DNA of 64,000 nucleotides from Turnera subulata (GCA_028386065.3 JAKUCV010003608.1:62001-126000); one strand, 5' to 3'. Positions 38,037 to 50,491 are shown, counted from the first letter of the stretch. Numbers and translations: made by a program. The notes: generated by a model not told the origin, from the sequence alone.

Positions 38037-41000
38037 TTTCCCCTCAAACCAAGCTCGACTGTAAGGAGAGAATGAGTTTGTTGCACAAGGAATGAAAACG
38101 CATGGTGGGCAGAGGCTTTGTTAGAATATGTGCAACTGATCCTCACTGTGTATAAATTGAACATGAAGACGCTTAGTGGCCACCAGATCGCGCACAAAAT
38201 GGTAATCTATTTCCATGTGTTTGGTGCGCGCTTGGAGAACCGGATTCATACTGAGGAATGTTGCTCCCAGGTTATCACACCAAAGAGTTGGAGGAGGAGA
38301 AGAAAGACCAAGTTCACGTAATAGTTGCTGGAGCCAAACGACCCCGGCTGCCCCATCAGCCAAAAACTTGTATTCTGCCTCCGTTGAAGAGTGTGCTATG
38401 GTGCGTTGCTTCCTTGATCCCCAAGAAATTAAGTTGGTGCCAAGAAAAACTAGGAAACCTTCATTTGACTTCCTATCATCAAGATTACTGGCCCAGTCGA
38501 CATCGGTGTAGACCTGCAGCTCTAGAGTGGGGGATTTGGCAATACCAAGACTAGGTCGCTTTGTCGACTATAAGTAACGTAAGATATGTTGTGTAATGAG
38601 CCTGTGTTGGTGCGTTTAAGAACTTACTTACCTTGCCAACCACGAGGCCAATATCTGGTCGAGTGATGGACAGGTAATGAAGGGACTCGACGATTGTCTG
38701 ATAAAGAGCTGGGTCTGGTAGAAGATCAGTAGCTACAGCATATAAGTGTGCAGTAGTGGAAGCGGGTGTCTGTATCGGTTTACAAGTAACCATGCCCGCT
38801 TTTTGAGCAATTCTTCAATGTATTTCTGTTGAGTTAGAAGCAGCCCAGTTGGAGTGGTTGCCACCTCAATTCCTAGAAAATAGTTCACAGTGCCAAGATC
38901 ACAAAGAGCAAATTCAGTGTTCAAAGTATCCAGTAGGCGAGACAGAAAAGAGGGTTGATTACCCGTGAGAATTATGTCATCAACATAAACGAAGAGGTAA
39001 GTAGAAATTCCTTCATGATTATAGATGAGCAAAGAGGGATCAGACCTGGAGATCACAAACCCATGATGGACCAAGTACGTGCTGAGTCGAGAATACTAAG
39101 CCTGAGGAGCCTGCTTCAAACCATAAAGAGAATGTTGGAGACGACAAACATGGTGTGGTCGATCTTTATCAACAAAACCCGTCGGTTGTACCATGTACAC
39201 TTCTTCACTGAGCTCCCCGTTAAGAAAAGCTTTCGGACATCAAGTTGTTTCAAAGGCCACCCCCACGAAGTTGCCAGCAAAAGGATCAACCGAACAGTTG
39301 TCGGCTTGACAACTGGGCTAAACTTCTCTTCATAGTCAATGCTCTCGCATTGGTGGTAACCCTTAGCCACTAACCGAGCTTTATAGCGTTCCACCGAACC
39401 ATCTGAATTATGTTTAATACAAAAGACCCACTTACTGCCCACAATATTCATGCGTGGTGTACGAGGAAACAACCGCCAAGTCTTGTTCTGAATTAAGGCA
39501 TTCATCACCTCAAGCATCGCAATTCTCCAAACTCGATGCTTTTGTGCATCCGTATAATAGGTAGGCTCAATTAATGGACAAGAAGAATCTGGTATTTGGG
39601 CAAGGATAGTATTTGCAGTTGGAGAAAACCTGTGAGTGCGACACGGGTGTGGTCGCAGAGTCATCTGGTGTTTTCGTTGGGGTGGTGCAGATGGTGGTGA
39701 TGAAGGAGGAGAGGCTGCAGGCTTGGTAGCCGTGCTGGAGGACCGAGAGGACACGGCAGAAGTACCTAGAGAGGAAGAAATAGGCTGAGTCGAAACCGGA
39801 CTAGAAGGAGGTAATAGTGAGGGAGTTGGAGTTTGCGTCAAAGAAGCAATACAAGGAGACAAAGTTGTACGGGTTGAGGGAAAACTCGAGAAAAACACAG
39901 TTAATGGAATAGTAGTCCAAGTATCTGTGGGAGAACTGGTCAGGGAGGGGGAAAGAGACGTGGTAGACGACTGACTTTTAGGAAATAGAGTTTCAAAGAA
40001 ACAAACATGTCGTGCAATGTACATCCTATTATTGGATAAAGACAAACACCTATCACCGTGATGAGAGGAGCTATATCCTAGAAATAGATAAGGAAGGGAC
40101 CGGTATTCTAGCTTGTTGCGATTATATGGCCGAAGAAGGGGAAAGCAAAGACATCCAAAAACCCTTAAAAATCAATACTTTGGGTTGGAATGAAACAGAG
40201 TCTCATAAGGTGAATTATCTTGAAGAAATTTGGTGGGCATTCTATTAATCTGAAACGGCGGTATCAAAAGCATATTGCCAGTATTGAGTAGGGAGATTAG
40301 TTGTGGCCATAAGAGTGAGTCCAGTTTCTACCAAATGTCTATGACGCCTTTCAGTGGCATCATTCTGTTCGTGTGTATGGCCATGAGAGTGATATTCACC
40401 TCCCCAATCCGTTTGGACTTGTTTTATTTTCCTATCAAATTGTTTTTCAACTAGAGCTTGAAACTTGAGAAATATATTAGTGCAATTGGATAAAACCATA
40501 TAAATTACTATAATCCTTCTTGAAGATTACATAGTACCGATGATGCTCAAAACTAAGCGTTGGAGCAGGGGCCCATACATCACTGTGAATCAGATCAAAG
40601 GGATAGTGACTACGACTAGACCAAAGAGACAAAGGCTTACGATACATCATGCCCATAGGACAATGAAGACAAGGCACAGTAGAAGAAGACGATGCCACTG
40701 GCAATTTATTGGACCTAAAACAACTTGCTGGACTCTGAAATGGGGATGACCAAGACGCTGGTGCCACATAGACTGTGTGGTGAAAACAGTAGAAAATAAC
40801 TAAGGAGAAGAGGAAGAGGAGAGTTGGTACAAGTTTCCATCACTCGTTCCTTTGAGCAGGAGCTTTTGTGTTGCCTAGTCCTTAGTATAAAAGTAGTGAG
40901 GATAAAATTCAAAAAACACGTTATTATCCTTGGAAAATTCTTGAACGAAAAGTAAGGATCTGGTAACATGAGGGACATGAAGAAAATTATTTAATTTAAA

Positions 41001-41050
41001 GGATCGGCTAGTGGTTGAAAGAGTGGAGTGTCCAAACGGAGATTGGCACC

Positions 41051-41215
41051 TGAAAGAAATTGTGAAACGAAAACTGTCTCTTTTATTTCTTATGATAAAA
41101 TACTAGGGACACACTTTATTTATACTAGTCTATACTACTACTAATCCTACTAGGAATAGAAACACTATAGATGGTGGAATAATGAGGCAGTGGAGAAATT
41201 AAAAGTCGGTCAACA
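41051..41215 (-). repeat. 3' LTR of the nested copia element
   Basis: 165 bases, almost identical to 45065-45228. Confidence 0.92.
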
Positions 41216-41222
41216 CTCCCCC

Positions 41223-44200
41223 TCAAGTTGGTGCAAAGATATCACACATGCCCAACTTGCAGACTAGCTGATGATAAGTCTTGTTGTCAAGTCCCTTCGT
41301 AAAAACATCAGCCAATTGATTGTTTGAAGAGACATGGAAGATGTCAAGAACTCCAGATGTTAACTTCTCCTTGATGAAGTGCCGATCAATCTCAATATGC
41401 TTCGTTCGATCATGTTGCACAGGATTGTGCGCTATACTGATAGCGGCTTTGTTGTCACAATAAAGAGATAATTTGTTGTTTTGGGATAACTTCAGTTCCT
41501 CCATCAACTTTTTCAGCCCATAAGAGCTCACAAACCCCTTGTGCCATAGCTCTATATTCTGCTTCAGCACTTGATCTAGCAGCCACACTCTGTTTTTTAC
41601 TTCTACAAGTGACCAAGTTGCTTCCGACAAGTGTACAATAACCAGTTGTAGACCTTCTATCATCTAATGATCCAGCCTAGTCAGCATCAGTGAATGCTTC
41701 TATATGAAAATGATCATGCTTGGAAAACAAGAGTCCTTTACCCGGTGCAGACTTTAGATACCTGAGTATGCGAAATACAGCCTGCATATGTGAATCTCGA
41801 GGATCATGCATGAACTGGCTCACAACACTGACCGCATATGCTATATCTGGTCTAGTGTGTGAGAGATAAATGAGTTTTCCAACAAGTCTCTGATACCTCT
41901 CTTTATCCACTGGTTCGCCAACTCCTGCTTGCAACTTGTGATTACTTTCAATAGAGGATTCTGCTGGTCTGCAGCCTAGCATTCATGTTTCCTCTAAGAG
42001 ATCTAAAATATACTTTCATAGGGAAATAAAATTTTCTTTTTGAGATCTTGCTACCTCAATACCTAGAAAGTACTGTAACTCCCCAAGCTATTTGATCTCA
42101 AACTCTTGTGCTAACACCTTCTTGAGCCTAATCATCTCTTCTTTATCATCTCCTGTCACAACAATATCATTGACATAGACAATAAGAAGAGTGATCTTAC
42201 CTCTGTCATGCTTGATAAATAGGGTATGGTCAGCATTACTCTACTGGTAACCAAAGTGAATCATGGCTCTACTAAATCTGTCAAACCATGCTCTAAGAGT
42301 CTGTTTCAAGCCGTATAAAGCCTTCTTTAGTTTGCAAACTTTTCCTTTAGTGTTCGCATTTTCAAATCCTGTAGGAATCTCCATATACACTTCCTCTTCC
42401 AAATCTCCATGTAGGAAAGCATTTTTAACATCAAACTGTTGCAAATCCCAATTGAGATTGGCTGCATAAGACAACAAAATTCTGATGGTATTCATTTTAG
42501 CAACTGGAGAAAATGTCTCTTGGTAGTCTACCCCATAGGTTTGAGTGAATCCTTTTGCTACTAATCTTGCTTTATATCTTTCAATTGAACCATCTGCTCT
42601 ATACTTTACGGTGAACACCCACTTGCAACCAACTAATTTTTTATTAGAGGGATAAGCAACTAGATCCCAAGTTTGATTCTTATGCAAAGCTTTCATTTCC
42701 TCAAGCATAGCTTCTTTCCATTTTGGATCTTGAATTGCTTCCTTCCAACCCTGGGGAATAGATATAGAGGAAATAGACAAGGCAAAAGCTCTTTAGGAAG
42801 GAGATAAAGAACCATAGGAAACAAAGTTAGAGATAGAGTTTTTGGTATAAGCTCGAACCCCTTTTCTCTGAGCAATGGGTAAATCCGATGTATTATTATG
42901 TACCAAAGGATCAACGGGAGGTAACTCACCAGGAGATGCTGGAGTAGGGGAAGATTCAAGAGATGCTGGAGTAGGAGAAGATTATCGACTAGGAGAAGGT
43001 TGCATGGTGGCCTCTTGTATAGCATTTCTTCTAGAATATACCAACAAATCAGGTCTGTCCAAATGACCAACAGTGGCATCCTCCCCCTGGGTAGGAATTT
43101 CCCAAAAAACTGAATCATCTAAAGTCTCCGAACCAGGAATCAACACCTCATGTCTATTACTGCTCTCTCCCTCAGGAGGTGTCTGTGAAGAAGGAAAATA
43201 AGACTCAAACTCTCTAAAGGTGACATCCATGCTGACAAAAAATCTTCGAGTATGAGGATGATAACATTGGTATCCTTTCTGTGTCGGAGAGTACCCAATA
43301 AAGACACATTTGAGAGCTCGAGGGTCCAATTTTCCAAGATTACGTGTATGGACAAAACAAACACACCCAAAGACTTTTGGTGGAACAGTATAAGTATTCT
43401 TACCCAGCAGGAGCGCAAGAGGACTTTGATAATTCAAGACTCTAAGTGGCATTCGATTGATGAAATATGCAGCAGCAAGGATGGCATCACTCCAATATGA
43501 TTTAGGGAGGTTTATAGTGAACAAGAGAGACTGAGCCACTTCCAATAGATGCCGATTCTTTCGCTCAGCAACACCATTTTGAGCACTAGTGTACGGGCCA
43601 CTGGTTTGGTGGAGAATTCCACGAGATTCTAAAAAGGTGCAGAATCTGTAGTCCATATATTCTGTTTTATTATCGGTCCTAAATATTTTAATATTAGCAT
43701 CAAATTGAGTAGTAACCTCCGTATGAAAAGAGTAGAAACATTGGAAAACATCACTCTTGGCTTTGATCAAATATACCCAAGTCATCCTAGTGCAATCATC
43801 AATAAAAGTAACAAACCACCGATTACCAAATATAGAGGTGGTCTGGGTTGGCCCCCAAACATCAAAATAGATGGTGGCAAAAGGAACTGTGCTTCTGTTG
43901 TTCGTACTAGGAGAATAGGTGCTTCTAGTGTGTTTGGCATACTCACAAGCATCACAAACGAGAGAATCAAATTGAGTTTTGGAGAATAAATGAGGATAGA
44001 TCTTCTGTAACACAAAGAAGGATGGATGGCCTAACCATCGATGCCACTGCATTATTTCATGGTTGACATCATTATTTCCTCCATAAAAGGCTTGACCTTG
44101 AGTAGCATTGGGATTTCTCCCCAATATGTATAATCCATCATGCACCCTACCACTACCAATAGTCTTCCCTGTCTGAAGATCTTGAAGGACACAATGATCA

Positions 44201-44610
44201 GGAAAGAATTCGATTTTACAGTTGAGGGATTTTGTAATGGTACTAACGGAGAGGAGATTAACAGGAAATTGAGGAACATGAAGAACCGAAGAAAGCTCGA
44301 TATGTGATGTACAAGCAACTGAACCTGTGCCAGAAACTAGGATGAAAGAGCCATCAGCTATTCTTACTCTGTCTTATATTTGACAGGGGGAATAATTAGA
44401 AAAGATTTCTGAAGAACCGGTCATGTGTCTATTCGCACCAGAATCAAGGATCCACGAGTCAGAATGAGCCAGAAAGGCATTACCGGATTGCACAAAATTG
44501 GTGGTTGTAGATAATTGATTTGAGAGAGAAACTAACCGTTTAAGAAGTCGATTCTCATTGGAGGAAAAAGCACCATTCATTTTATCAGTAGACATAATGG
44601 TGAAAGTAAA
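41223..44610 (-). pseudogene. Pol of the nested copia element, broken
   Basis: The protease motif WILDSGANRHMTG is near 44440-44470. The integrase (WHRWLGHPS, IYFDVWGP, FRTDNKTEY, QNGVAERKNRHLL) lies at 42982-44145. The reverse transcriptase starts at 42780; the catalytic YVDD reads YVND near 42175. RNase H (YCDNKAAISIAHNP, KHIEIDRHFIKEKL) lies at 41223-41663. Several stops and at least one frameshift (between 41982 and 41663) are present. Confidence 0.88.
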
Positions 44611-45064
44611 ACAACAAAATTGATGAAAAATAGGCAGAAAATAATACTGCAAAAAAGGAAAAATCGCACCCGTGAACAGTAAAGACGAACTCACCGAAAT
44701 CCGGTCGCCGGAAAACTGATGATGGCAGAATTCAAGGCAAAGCAGAGGGATCAGGTCGCCGCTCGCAGGGGAATCCAAAAAATCCAAAAATCAGCACAAG
44801 AAAGTGGCCGGACAATGGTAAAAAAGGCTCGTCGAAGTGTCGCCGGAGAAAAATACAACCTGTGAACAATGCTTCCGGCATGAACAGTGTCGATGAACAG
44901 TACTTACAGTGCCGTTGAAGAGCTCCTCCGTCATGAACAGTGTCGGTGAACAGTGCTTCCGTCATAAACAGTGCCGGTGAAACAGTACCTCCGGCGTGAA
45001 CAGTGCGCCAGTGCGGGATAAAGGAAAACTCAATCTCCAATAAGGCACTATTTCTCCGCTACCA

Positions 45065-45228
45065 TGAAGAAATTGTGAAACGAAAACTGTCTTTTTCATT
45101 TCTTATGATAAAATACTAGGGACACACTTTATTTATACTAGTCTATACTACTACTAATCCTACTAGGAATAGAAACACTATAGACGGTGGAATAATGAGG
45201 CGGTGGAGAAATTAAATGCCGGTCAACA
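45065..45228 (-). repeat. 5' LTR of the nested copia element
   Basis: 164 bases; reads TGTTGACC...TTTCTTCA on the minus strand, followed by the primer-binding site. Confidence 0.92.
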
Positions 45229-46428
45229 GCACCATTACCAACCTGCAAAGCATCAGAGCCTGGATAATCATTATACTGAGAAAGAAGACCAGAATCCGGA
45301 GTAACATGGTGGGAGGCCCTAGTATCAGGAAATCCGCAGAATAAGAAGCAGTGTTAGCCGTTGGTACATGAAAGGAATCAAAGCGATTATAGCAATCGGT
45401 GGCAACATGTCCCTAACAACCACAAATTTGACAACGGGGTCGAGAGTCATTAGGATTCCAACTGGACTGAGACTGATTCGAATAAGGTTTAGAGCCACGG
45501 CCTCCACAGCCACCTCGGCCATGGTTAGAAAAACCACTGCGGCCACAACCCCCTCGACCTTCGCGAGAAGAATAATCAGACTGGACAACATTGGCTGTGG
45601 AAAACGCAGCAGTAGAGAGGGCGGAGGCATCAGGAACAGTCGGTGAAGATTGAACAGCAGTGGATAAATGGACCAGTTTGAGGGGATCGCTAGTGAGAAA
45701 CTCCTGGCTCATGAGCAGACTTTGTAGTTCAGGGAAACTAACTGGCTCGGGTCGGGCATTGAGAGTGGTCACCATCGACTGGAACTCTGCGCGCAAACCC
45801 CTTAAAACATGCAAATTAAATTCCATAATGGTTAATCGTTTGCCTGCAATAGTCAAAGAGTCAGATAAATTCTTTGCACGATTAAGATAAGCGTGTGCAG
45901 TTTCATCAGGAAGCTGAGACAATCGCTGAAGAGCCACATGAAAGGCCAACACTCGGGACTGATTCGGGGAAGCAAGAGACTCCTCAAGAGCAAGCCAAGC
46001 CTCCCGAGAGGTCTCCTTGCCAACTACTGTGGAGAAAACACTCAGGGTGAGAGAGGACAGAAGGGCACTGAGGACAAGCTTATCCTGCTGATACCAATGA
46101 AGGAAGGTTGGGTTTTCTTCCTGGTCACTAGATTTGGTGAGGACTGTGGTGGGAGGGCATTGAAAAGATCCATCCACATACCCAATGACACTCTATCCGA
46201 TAAGGAAGGGTTCGATCTGGGCACACTAGAACACGTAATTCAACTCGGTAAGCTTGATAGAAACATATTGTTGGGAATTGGACAGTGGATGTAACACTCG
46301 GTTTGTTACAGTAGCAGACTGAGAAACAATAGGGATATGAGCAGATGGTATTTCGGTTTCTTTACCAAAGTTTGAGCCACTAGTGTCTGTTGACATGTTG
46401 CAGTAGTGCGAGATGGCTCCGCTACCAT

Positions 46429-46648
46429 GTACAACAGACTCAGAAGATGTGAGAATGCTTGCAACAGTAGAGCCATCGTGATGTTTACTTATAGTGCGTT
46501 TGGTTACAAGATTTGTACAGTTGTAGATATACATAGCATACAAAGCTTATACAGTTATGAAACTCTATCCCTATCTCGACTAACTAAAGTTATCAAAATT
46601 ATGTATTACCAGTTGCACTAAACCTCTATAACGATATATTGATTCACG
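46429..46648 (-). repeat. 5' LTR of the outer copia element
   Basis: Partner of 37817-38036; adjoined by the primer-binding site at 46416-46428. Confidence 0.9.
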
Positions 46649-46653
46649 CCATT

Positions 46654-47120
46654 GATTGGTTTGTTCTTGGGAGATGCAAAGTTGGAAAATTAGGTTCCTA
46701 ATCTATTATCATGCATTAGAAATTGTGGCATTTTGGATAATGGCTTCAGGGAATGTGGGATTTAATGATTGCATTTTTGAATTGGGGATTTAGGTTTCTT
46801 TGTAATTGTATGTAATTTTGGGGGTTTGGTTACCCATTTTTTTGTGAATTTTTTTAAATGATAAAATAATTTATAACATAAAAAAGAGTTGGAGTATTTT
46901 TTTCAATTATTATTTTTTAAAAAAATAAATAAAGAAGATAGATTTTTGGGGGAAAAAAAGAGCTTTTCTCTATTTTTATTTTTCTTCAAACGAATTTTGA
47001 AATTAAAATTATATTATAGAAAGTTGAAAATTGGATTTTTAGAAAAAAAAAAAACATGATAATGGGTTCCACTTTATACAGGGAACAGTGTATGCAGGAC
47101 ACTCGCCCCACACGCTGCCA
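46654..47120. other. AT-rich intergenic
   Basis: Continues the target sequence interrupted by the two LTR insertions (after CCATT). Poly-A and poly-T runs occur between 46850 and 47060. No gene is supported. Confidence 0.4.
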
Positions 47121-47124
47121 CATA

Positions 47125-47210
47125 TCATCAACGAAAATGGAACTTACCTGATTGGTTAGACATTGGAGTAAATCAAATTATTACTTGGAGAAAGATGTGA
47201 TAAATGGAGC
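47125..47210 (-). pseudogene. Relic first exon of a tandem-pseudokinase paralogue
   Basis: On the minus strand an ATG at 47163 opens MSNQS and is followed by G/GTAAGTTCCAT. This matches exon 1 and the start of intron 1 of the gene at 32107 (MPHKA, G/GTAAGTTCCAT). The leaders share CCAAGTAATAATTTGATTTAC, and intron 1 shares CGTTGATGAT. The downstream exons are missing; two LTR insertions sit where they would lie. Confidence 0.75.
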
Positions 47211-47440
47211 TGTGGTATAAATTATACAACAAAAAAGTATAATTCTTTCAACTATATCTTTGATAACTGCCTTGTTTGAAGGAAGGTCATGAGTTTTATG
47301 CCATTTAGTTATTGAATTCTTAGAAAGGTAAGCACTTGTCGATTGGCGGAAGGGTGATTCTGATTAAATCTATCCTTTGTGGAGTCCACATTTATTACAT
47401 GTGCTTGTTTAAAGTTTCAATTGAGGTGTTAAAAAACGAT

Positions 47441-47654
47441 CATCCGAATTGAAAGAAATTTCTTCGGGAATTTGTGGACTTGAGGGATCACGTAAGGCTT
47501 GTCTTGTATGGCATGGTGTAGAATTTCTGTCCAAAGATCTTGGGGGTATGAGTATTGTTGATCTTGCCATTCAAAATGAGTGTTTGTTGTTTTGATGGTT
47601 TTGGAGCTTTATCCGTGCAAAGGATAAAGTATGGAAGTTGATTATCATGATTAA
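47441..47654 (+). pseudogene. LINE reverse-transcriptase fragment
   Basis: The frame contains VEFLSKDLGGMSIVDLAIQN and WFWSFIRAKDKVWKLI with one stop, like the region before the RT zinc-binding domain of plant LINE ORF2. Confidence 0.65.
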
Positions 47655-47940
47655 ATGTACTTGTGGAACCCAAATATTCTCTTGGATATTTAAGTTCGTA
47701 CTTATGAACATATATCAATAATGGCACGCAAAAAATTTCATATAGACTCCACAAATATCATGGGGGTGCGTAAGTTAATTGTTGCACATCAATTCCATGA
47801 TGGCTTCCTTTTGTTGAGCTTTATTATCGAGTTTAATAATGTTTATTTATAATCGAGTTTAATGACTCTTGTAATCGTCCTTCTTGGTGTACTTCTCCTT
47901 CACCAGACCCTGTAATGTTTATTATCAAACAGCATAGCTT
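47655..47940 (+). repeat. Local duplication block A, copy 1
   Basis: Matches 54440-54712, sharing TCTCTTGGATATTTAAGTTC, GAGCTTTATTA.CGAGTTTA and TTCACC.G.CCCT. No coding. Confidence 0.7.
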
Positions 47941-50488
47941 ATGGAGTATAAAAGTTCCTGCTGACTGTGGAGTTTCCGGAAAATATTGAACTTACGTAAG
48001 CAATTCTCTAAATGGGTTTTCACATGTTATTGGTTATGGATGTAACACTCTATTTTGGTGGGACTCTTGGCTACCTCGTGGTTCACTAAGTTCTTTGGTG
48101 TGGCCAAGCACTATTGCTAGCAATTCCCCTCTATGCTATGGGGAGTCTGTTAGTAATATGCCCAAAAGCCAATCTATGGATGATTGTATTCGTGTATATA
48201 TATTTGAGGTTATGCCTATATATATGATTATGAGATAATCGCTTGCACATATATATAACCCTAGTGTATATGTATTTGATATGTATATTCTTAAAAGTCC
48301 CTAGTCGTTTATTATTATGGTTGGGTTGTAATAATAAAATAAGACTAGTGTATGTTGAGGATTGTATGAGATACGAATTCTACATACGGGTACAAGATGG
48401 GGATCTTGTTGACCGGACTGACCCACATAAGAACGCTACATGGAACGTTATATGTATGGCGATAGCGTTTCTTATAGATGTGATTGTCCTCCGACCTGAG
48501 ATCGCCAAGGTATCCAACATATGAATCATGTACTTTGATATTACTCCTAGTCATCCGTAACTGGGTGGACATAATCGGGTATATGCCTAGTATGTAGTGG
48601 GTTTTGATTGATCAAGAGGGGATTCGTCCGACCTATATAACGGGTATATTATCGAGTAGGTTTCTTGATAGAGTTGAACTGTTAAATGCATGGCCATGCT
48701 CGGATTAGGTGATATGGTGATATCACGGGTATCCGTTTTATACAGTTAACTCGAGGATCAAGAAACCGAGATTAGATATATACGAGATTGACGTTTCCAT
48801 GTCTCGGTCTAATCTTGATAATGGGACGAAGGGACGATGACATATTCCGAGGCATAGTGAATCAGTTCTGATCTTGTCGTTCGGGTAGCAATGATGTGTT
48901 GCTAGACGCCGCTCTTTGTTTATGAATGTAAAATGAGATTTTACAATCATTGCCGGACGTTACAAGTGCCTACAGGGTCACACACATAGAACCGATGATT
49001 CGAGCAGATGGTCGAACCGTGGTTGGACCGGGTGTGGTTGGACCGTGGTTGGACCATGGTTGAACCAGGGCCGGTTTTGGATCAATAATTATTGATCAGA
49101 CATGAGTGGAATGTTGTGTGTGTTGTGCTAGAAAGAATGATGGGAGCAGCATTATCTTGTCTTAGATATGATTTAGTGGGTGATGGGCCAAAGGTGGTAG
49201 GCCATTGCTTGCACTATCTTGTGTCTCCACTTGGTTTTGAATGATCAGATCATTCACCTCCTTGCTGGGCTGTTGCTTCACGTTTTTTTGCTGCTCCCCT
49301 CTCCTGCCTTGTGCTTGTTTTTCAGTCCACACACATAGACCACCATCTCTTCTTCTTTGTGAAAGAAAGGAAGAGCCAAAAACACACCTTACACACAGCC
49401 CCGGTTTTTGTTGCTAGCACACCAATCCGGGGAGCTCGAAGCTTGTTTCATGGGACGACTCCAAGCTATCACGGTTCGTGTGGATACCGTAGAGGAGCAG
49501 GTCTTCTTCTTGCTCTTACTGATTCCATACACAAGTTAGGTGAAAGATCCTAACCTTACAGGTATGTAAAAATTGTTGTACGGTTTACTAGCTTCACATG
49601 TGTTCTTGGTTGTTTCCCTTGTCTTCCGCTGCATCTTTTTGCTTCTATATGAATGTCATATAGCCTAGGGAAACTTACAGAGTCATGTTATTTCTAATGG
49701 CTCTTGGTCTTGGCCAATATCACGTTCACCTATCCTGGCACAAATTGTATATGAAGCTGCTCATATTACCCTATCTACGCATTCTGATATCATTCAATGG
49801 TCACTCTCTCCCTCGGGTCACTTCATTGTGAAAAGTGCATGAGAGTTAATTCGAGTAAAATGCAGTAGAGTCGATTGGTTTAAACTTCTTTGGTCTACTG
49901 GGCATATACTAAAGCATAACAACAAAGCCTGGTTGGCCATCCTTGATCGCTTGGGTACTCGTGTTCGGCTGCAACCTTGAGGGATCATATCCATTGGTAC
50001 CTACTTATTTTGTTTTCATTCTGATGAAAGCCGCGATCATCTCTTCTTTAGCTGCTCCTATTCTTCTGCCATATGGTCTAATTTACTGTCTCTTTGCTCA
50101 GTCTCTAAAGTTGTTGGCGACTGGACATCTGAATTTCAGTCATCTGCAAAAGAAGAGCATTAAGTCTATGATACTTCGGTGTTGCTTGGACTGCATGTAT
50201 ATATCATATATGGCGCGAACGAAACCAGAGGCACTTCATTGGCTATTCCCACCCTGCTGAGAGCTTCCTTTCTGATATTCGTAGTGATATGAACTTAAGA
50301 TTTCAAGGACTAACTCGTTTGAAGCCTCGTCCACTCTCTGATGAATTACAATTTTTGTGTACATTATGAGGAATTCATTTCTCTTGATTGACTGTCTTGT
50401 AAATATTGTATAGCAGCTAGTTCTGTCTTGTACAAGTTGTTTCCTTACCAGTTATTGCAATAGAAAATTTGATTTGACTCTCAAAAAA
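47941..50488 (+). mobile_element. 3' remnant of a LINE (ORF2 tail), interrupted by a solo LTR
   Basis: After removing 48148-49684 the translated pieces read as the C-terminal zinc-binding region of LINE ORF2: CNTLFWWDSWLPRGSLSSL, then NGSWSWPISRSPILAQIVYE, IIQWSLSPSGHFIVKSA, ARTKPEALHWLF, and a Cys/His-rich stretch. Frameshifts and stops are present. It ends in a poly(A) run near 50480. The duplicated block at 54712 continues without this LINE, so it serves as an empty site. Confidence 0.72.
48148..49679. mobile_element. Solo LTR (1,532 bp) inside the LINE remnant
   Basis: It starts TGTTAGTAATATG and ends AACTTACA, flanked by the exact duplication GAGTC (48143-48147 and 49680-49684). The LINE-derived frame resumes on the far side. 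Internal repeats include GGTTGGACCG near 49020. The family is different from the solo LTR at 36273. Confidence 0.82.
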
Positions 50489-50491
50489 AAA

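Larger units (their letters stand above)
41051..45228 (-). mobile_element. Nested short-LTR copia element lacking gag
   Basis: LTRs are only about 165 bases (41051-41215 and 45065-45228) and differ at about six positions plus one indel. The duplication GCACC is at 41046-41050 and 45229-45233. A polypurine tract (TTGAGGGGGAG, 41216-41226) and a primer-binding site (TGGTAGCGGAG next to 45065) are present. The 4.2-kb element has protease, integrase, RT and RNase H but only a few hundred bases between primer site and protease, so gag is absent. That leader holds repeated GTGAACAGTG motifs. Confidence 0.92.
38121..46396 (-). pseudogene. Degraded gag-pol of the outer copia element (split by nested insertion)
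   Basis: Gag starts at ATG 46396 and continues in pieces to 45413. It has a UBN2-type core (YQQDKLVLSALLSSL, then TSREAWLALEE) and an RG-rich zinc-knuckle region. The protease-to-integrase stretch is broken by the nested element within a GNG-type segment. Integrase pieces lie at 40245-40767, the integrase tail plus reverse transcriptase at 39116-40045, RT with an intact YVDD at 38733-39074, and RNase H ([16 protein letters not shown]) at 38121-38363. Many stops and shifts are present. It resembles RE1/RE2-type copia proteins. Confidence 0.88.
37817..46648 (-). mobile_element. Old Ty1/copia element hosting a nested copia element
   Basis: LTRs at 37817-38036 and 46429-46648 (220 bases each) differ at roughly 18 positions by eye. 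The 5-bp duplication CCATT is at 37812-37816 and 46649-46653. The outer base of the right LTR is mutated (CACG for CACA). The primer-binding site (TGGTAGCGGAGCC at 46416-46428) and a polypurine tract (about 38037-38048, GAGGGGAAA) fit the minus strand. It is interrupted at 41050 by the younger element 41051-45228; without that insertion it would be about 4.65 kb. Confidence 0.93.
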
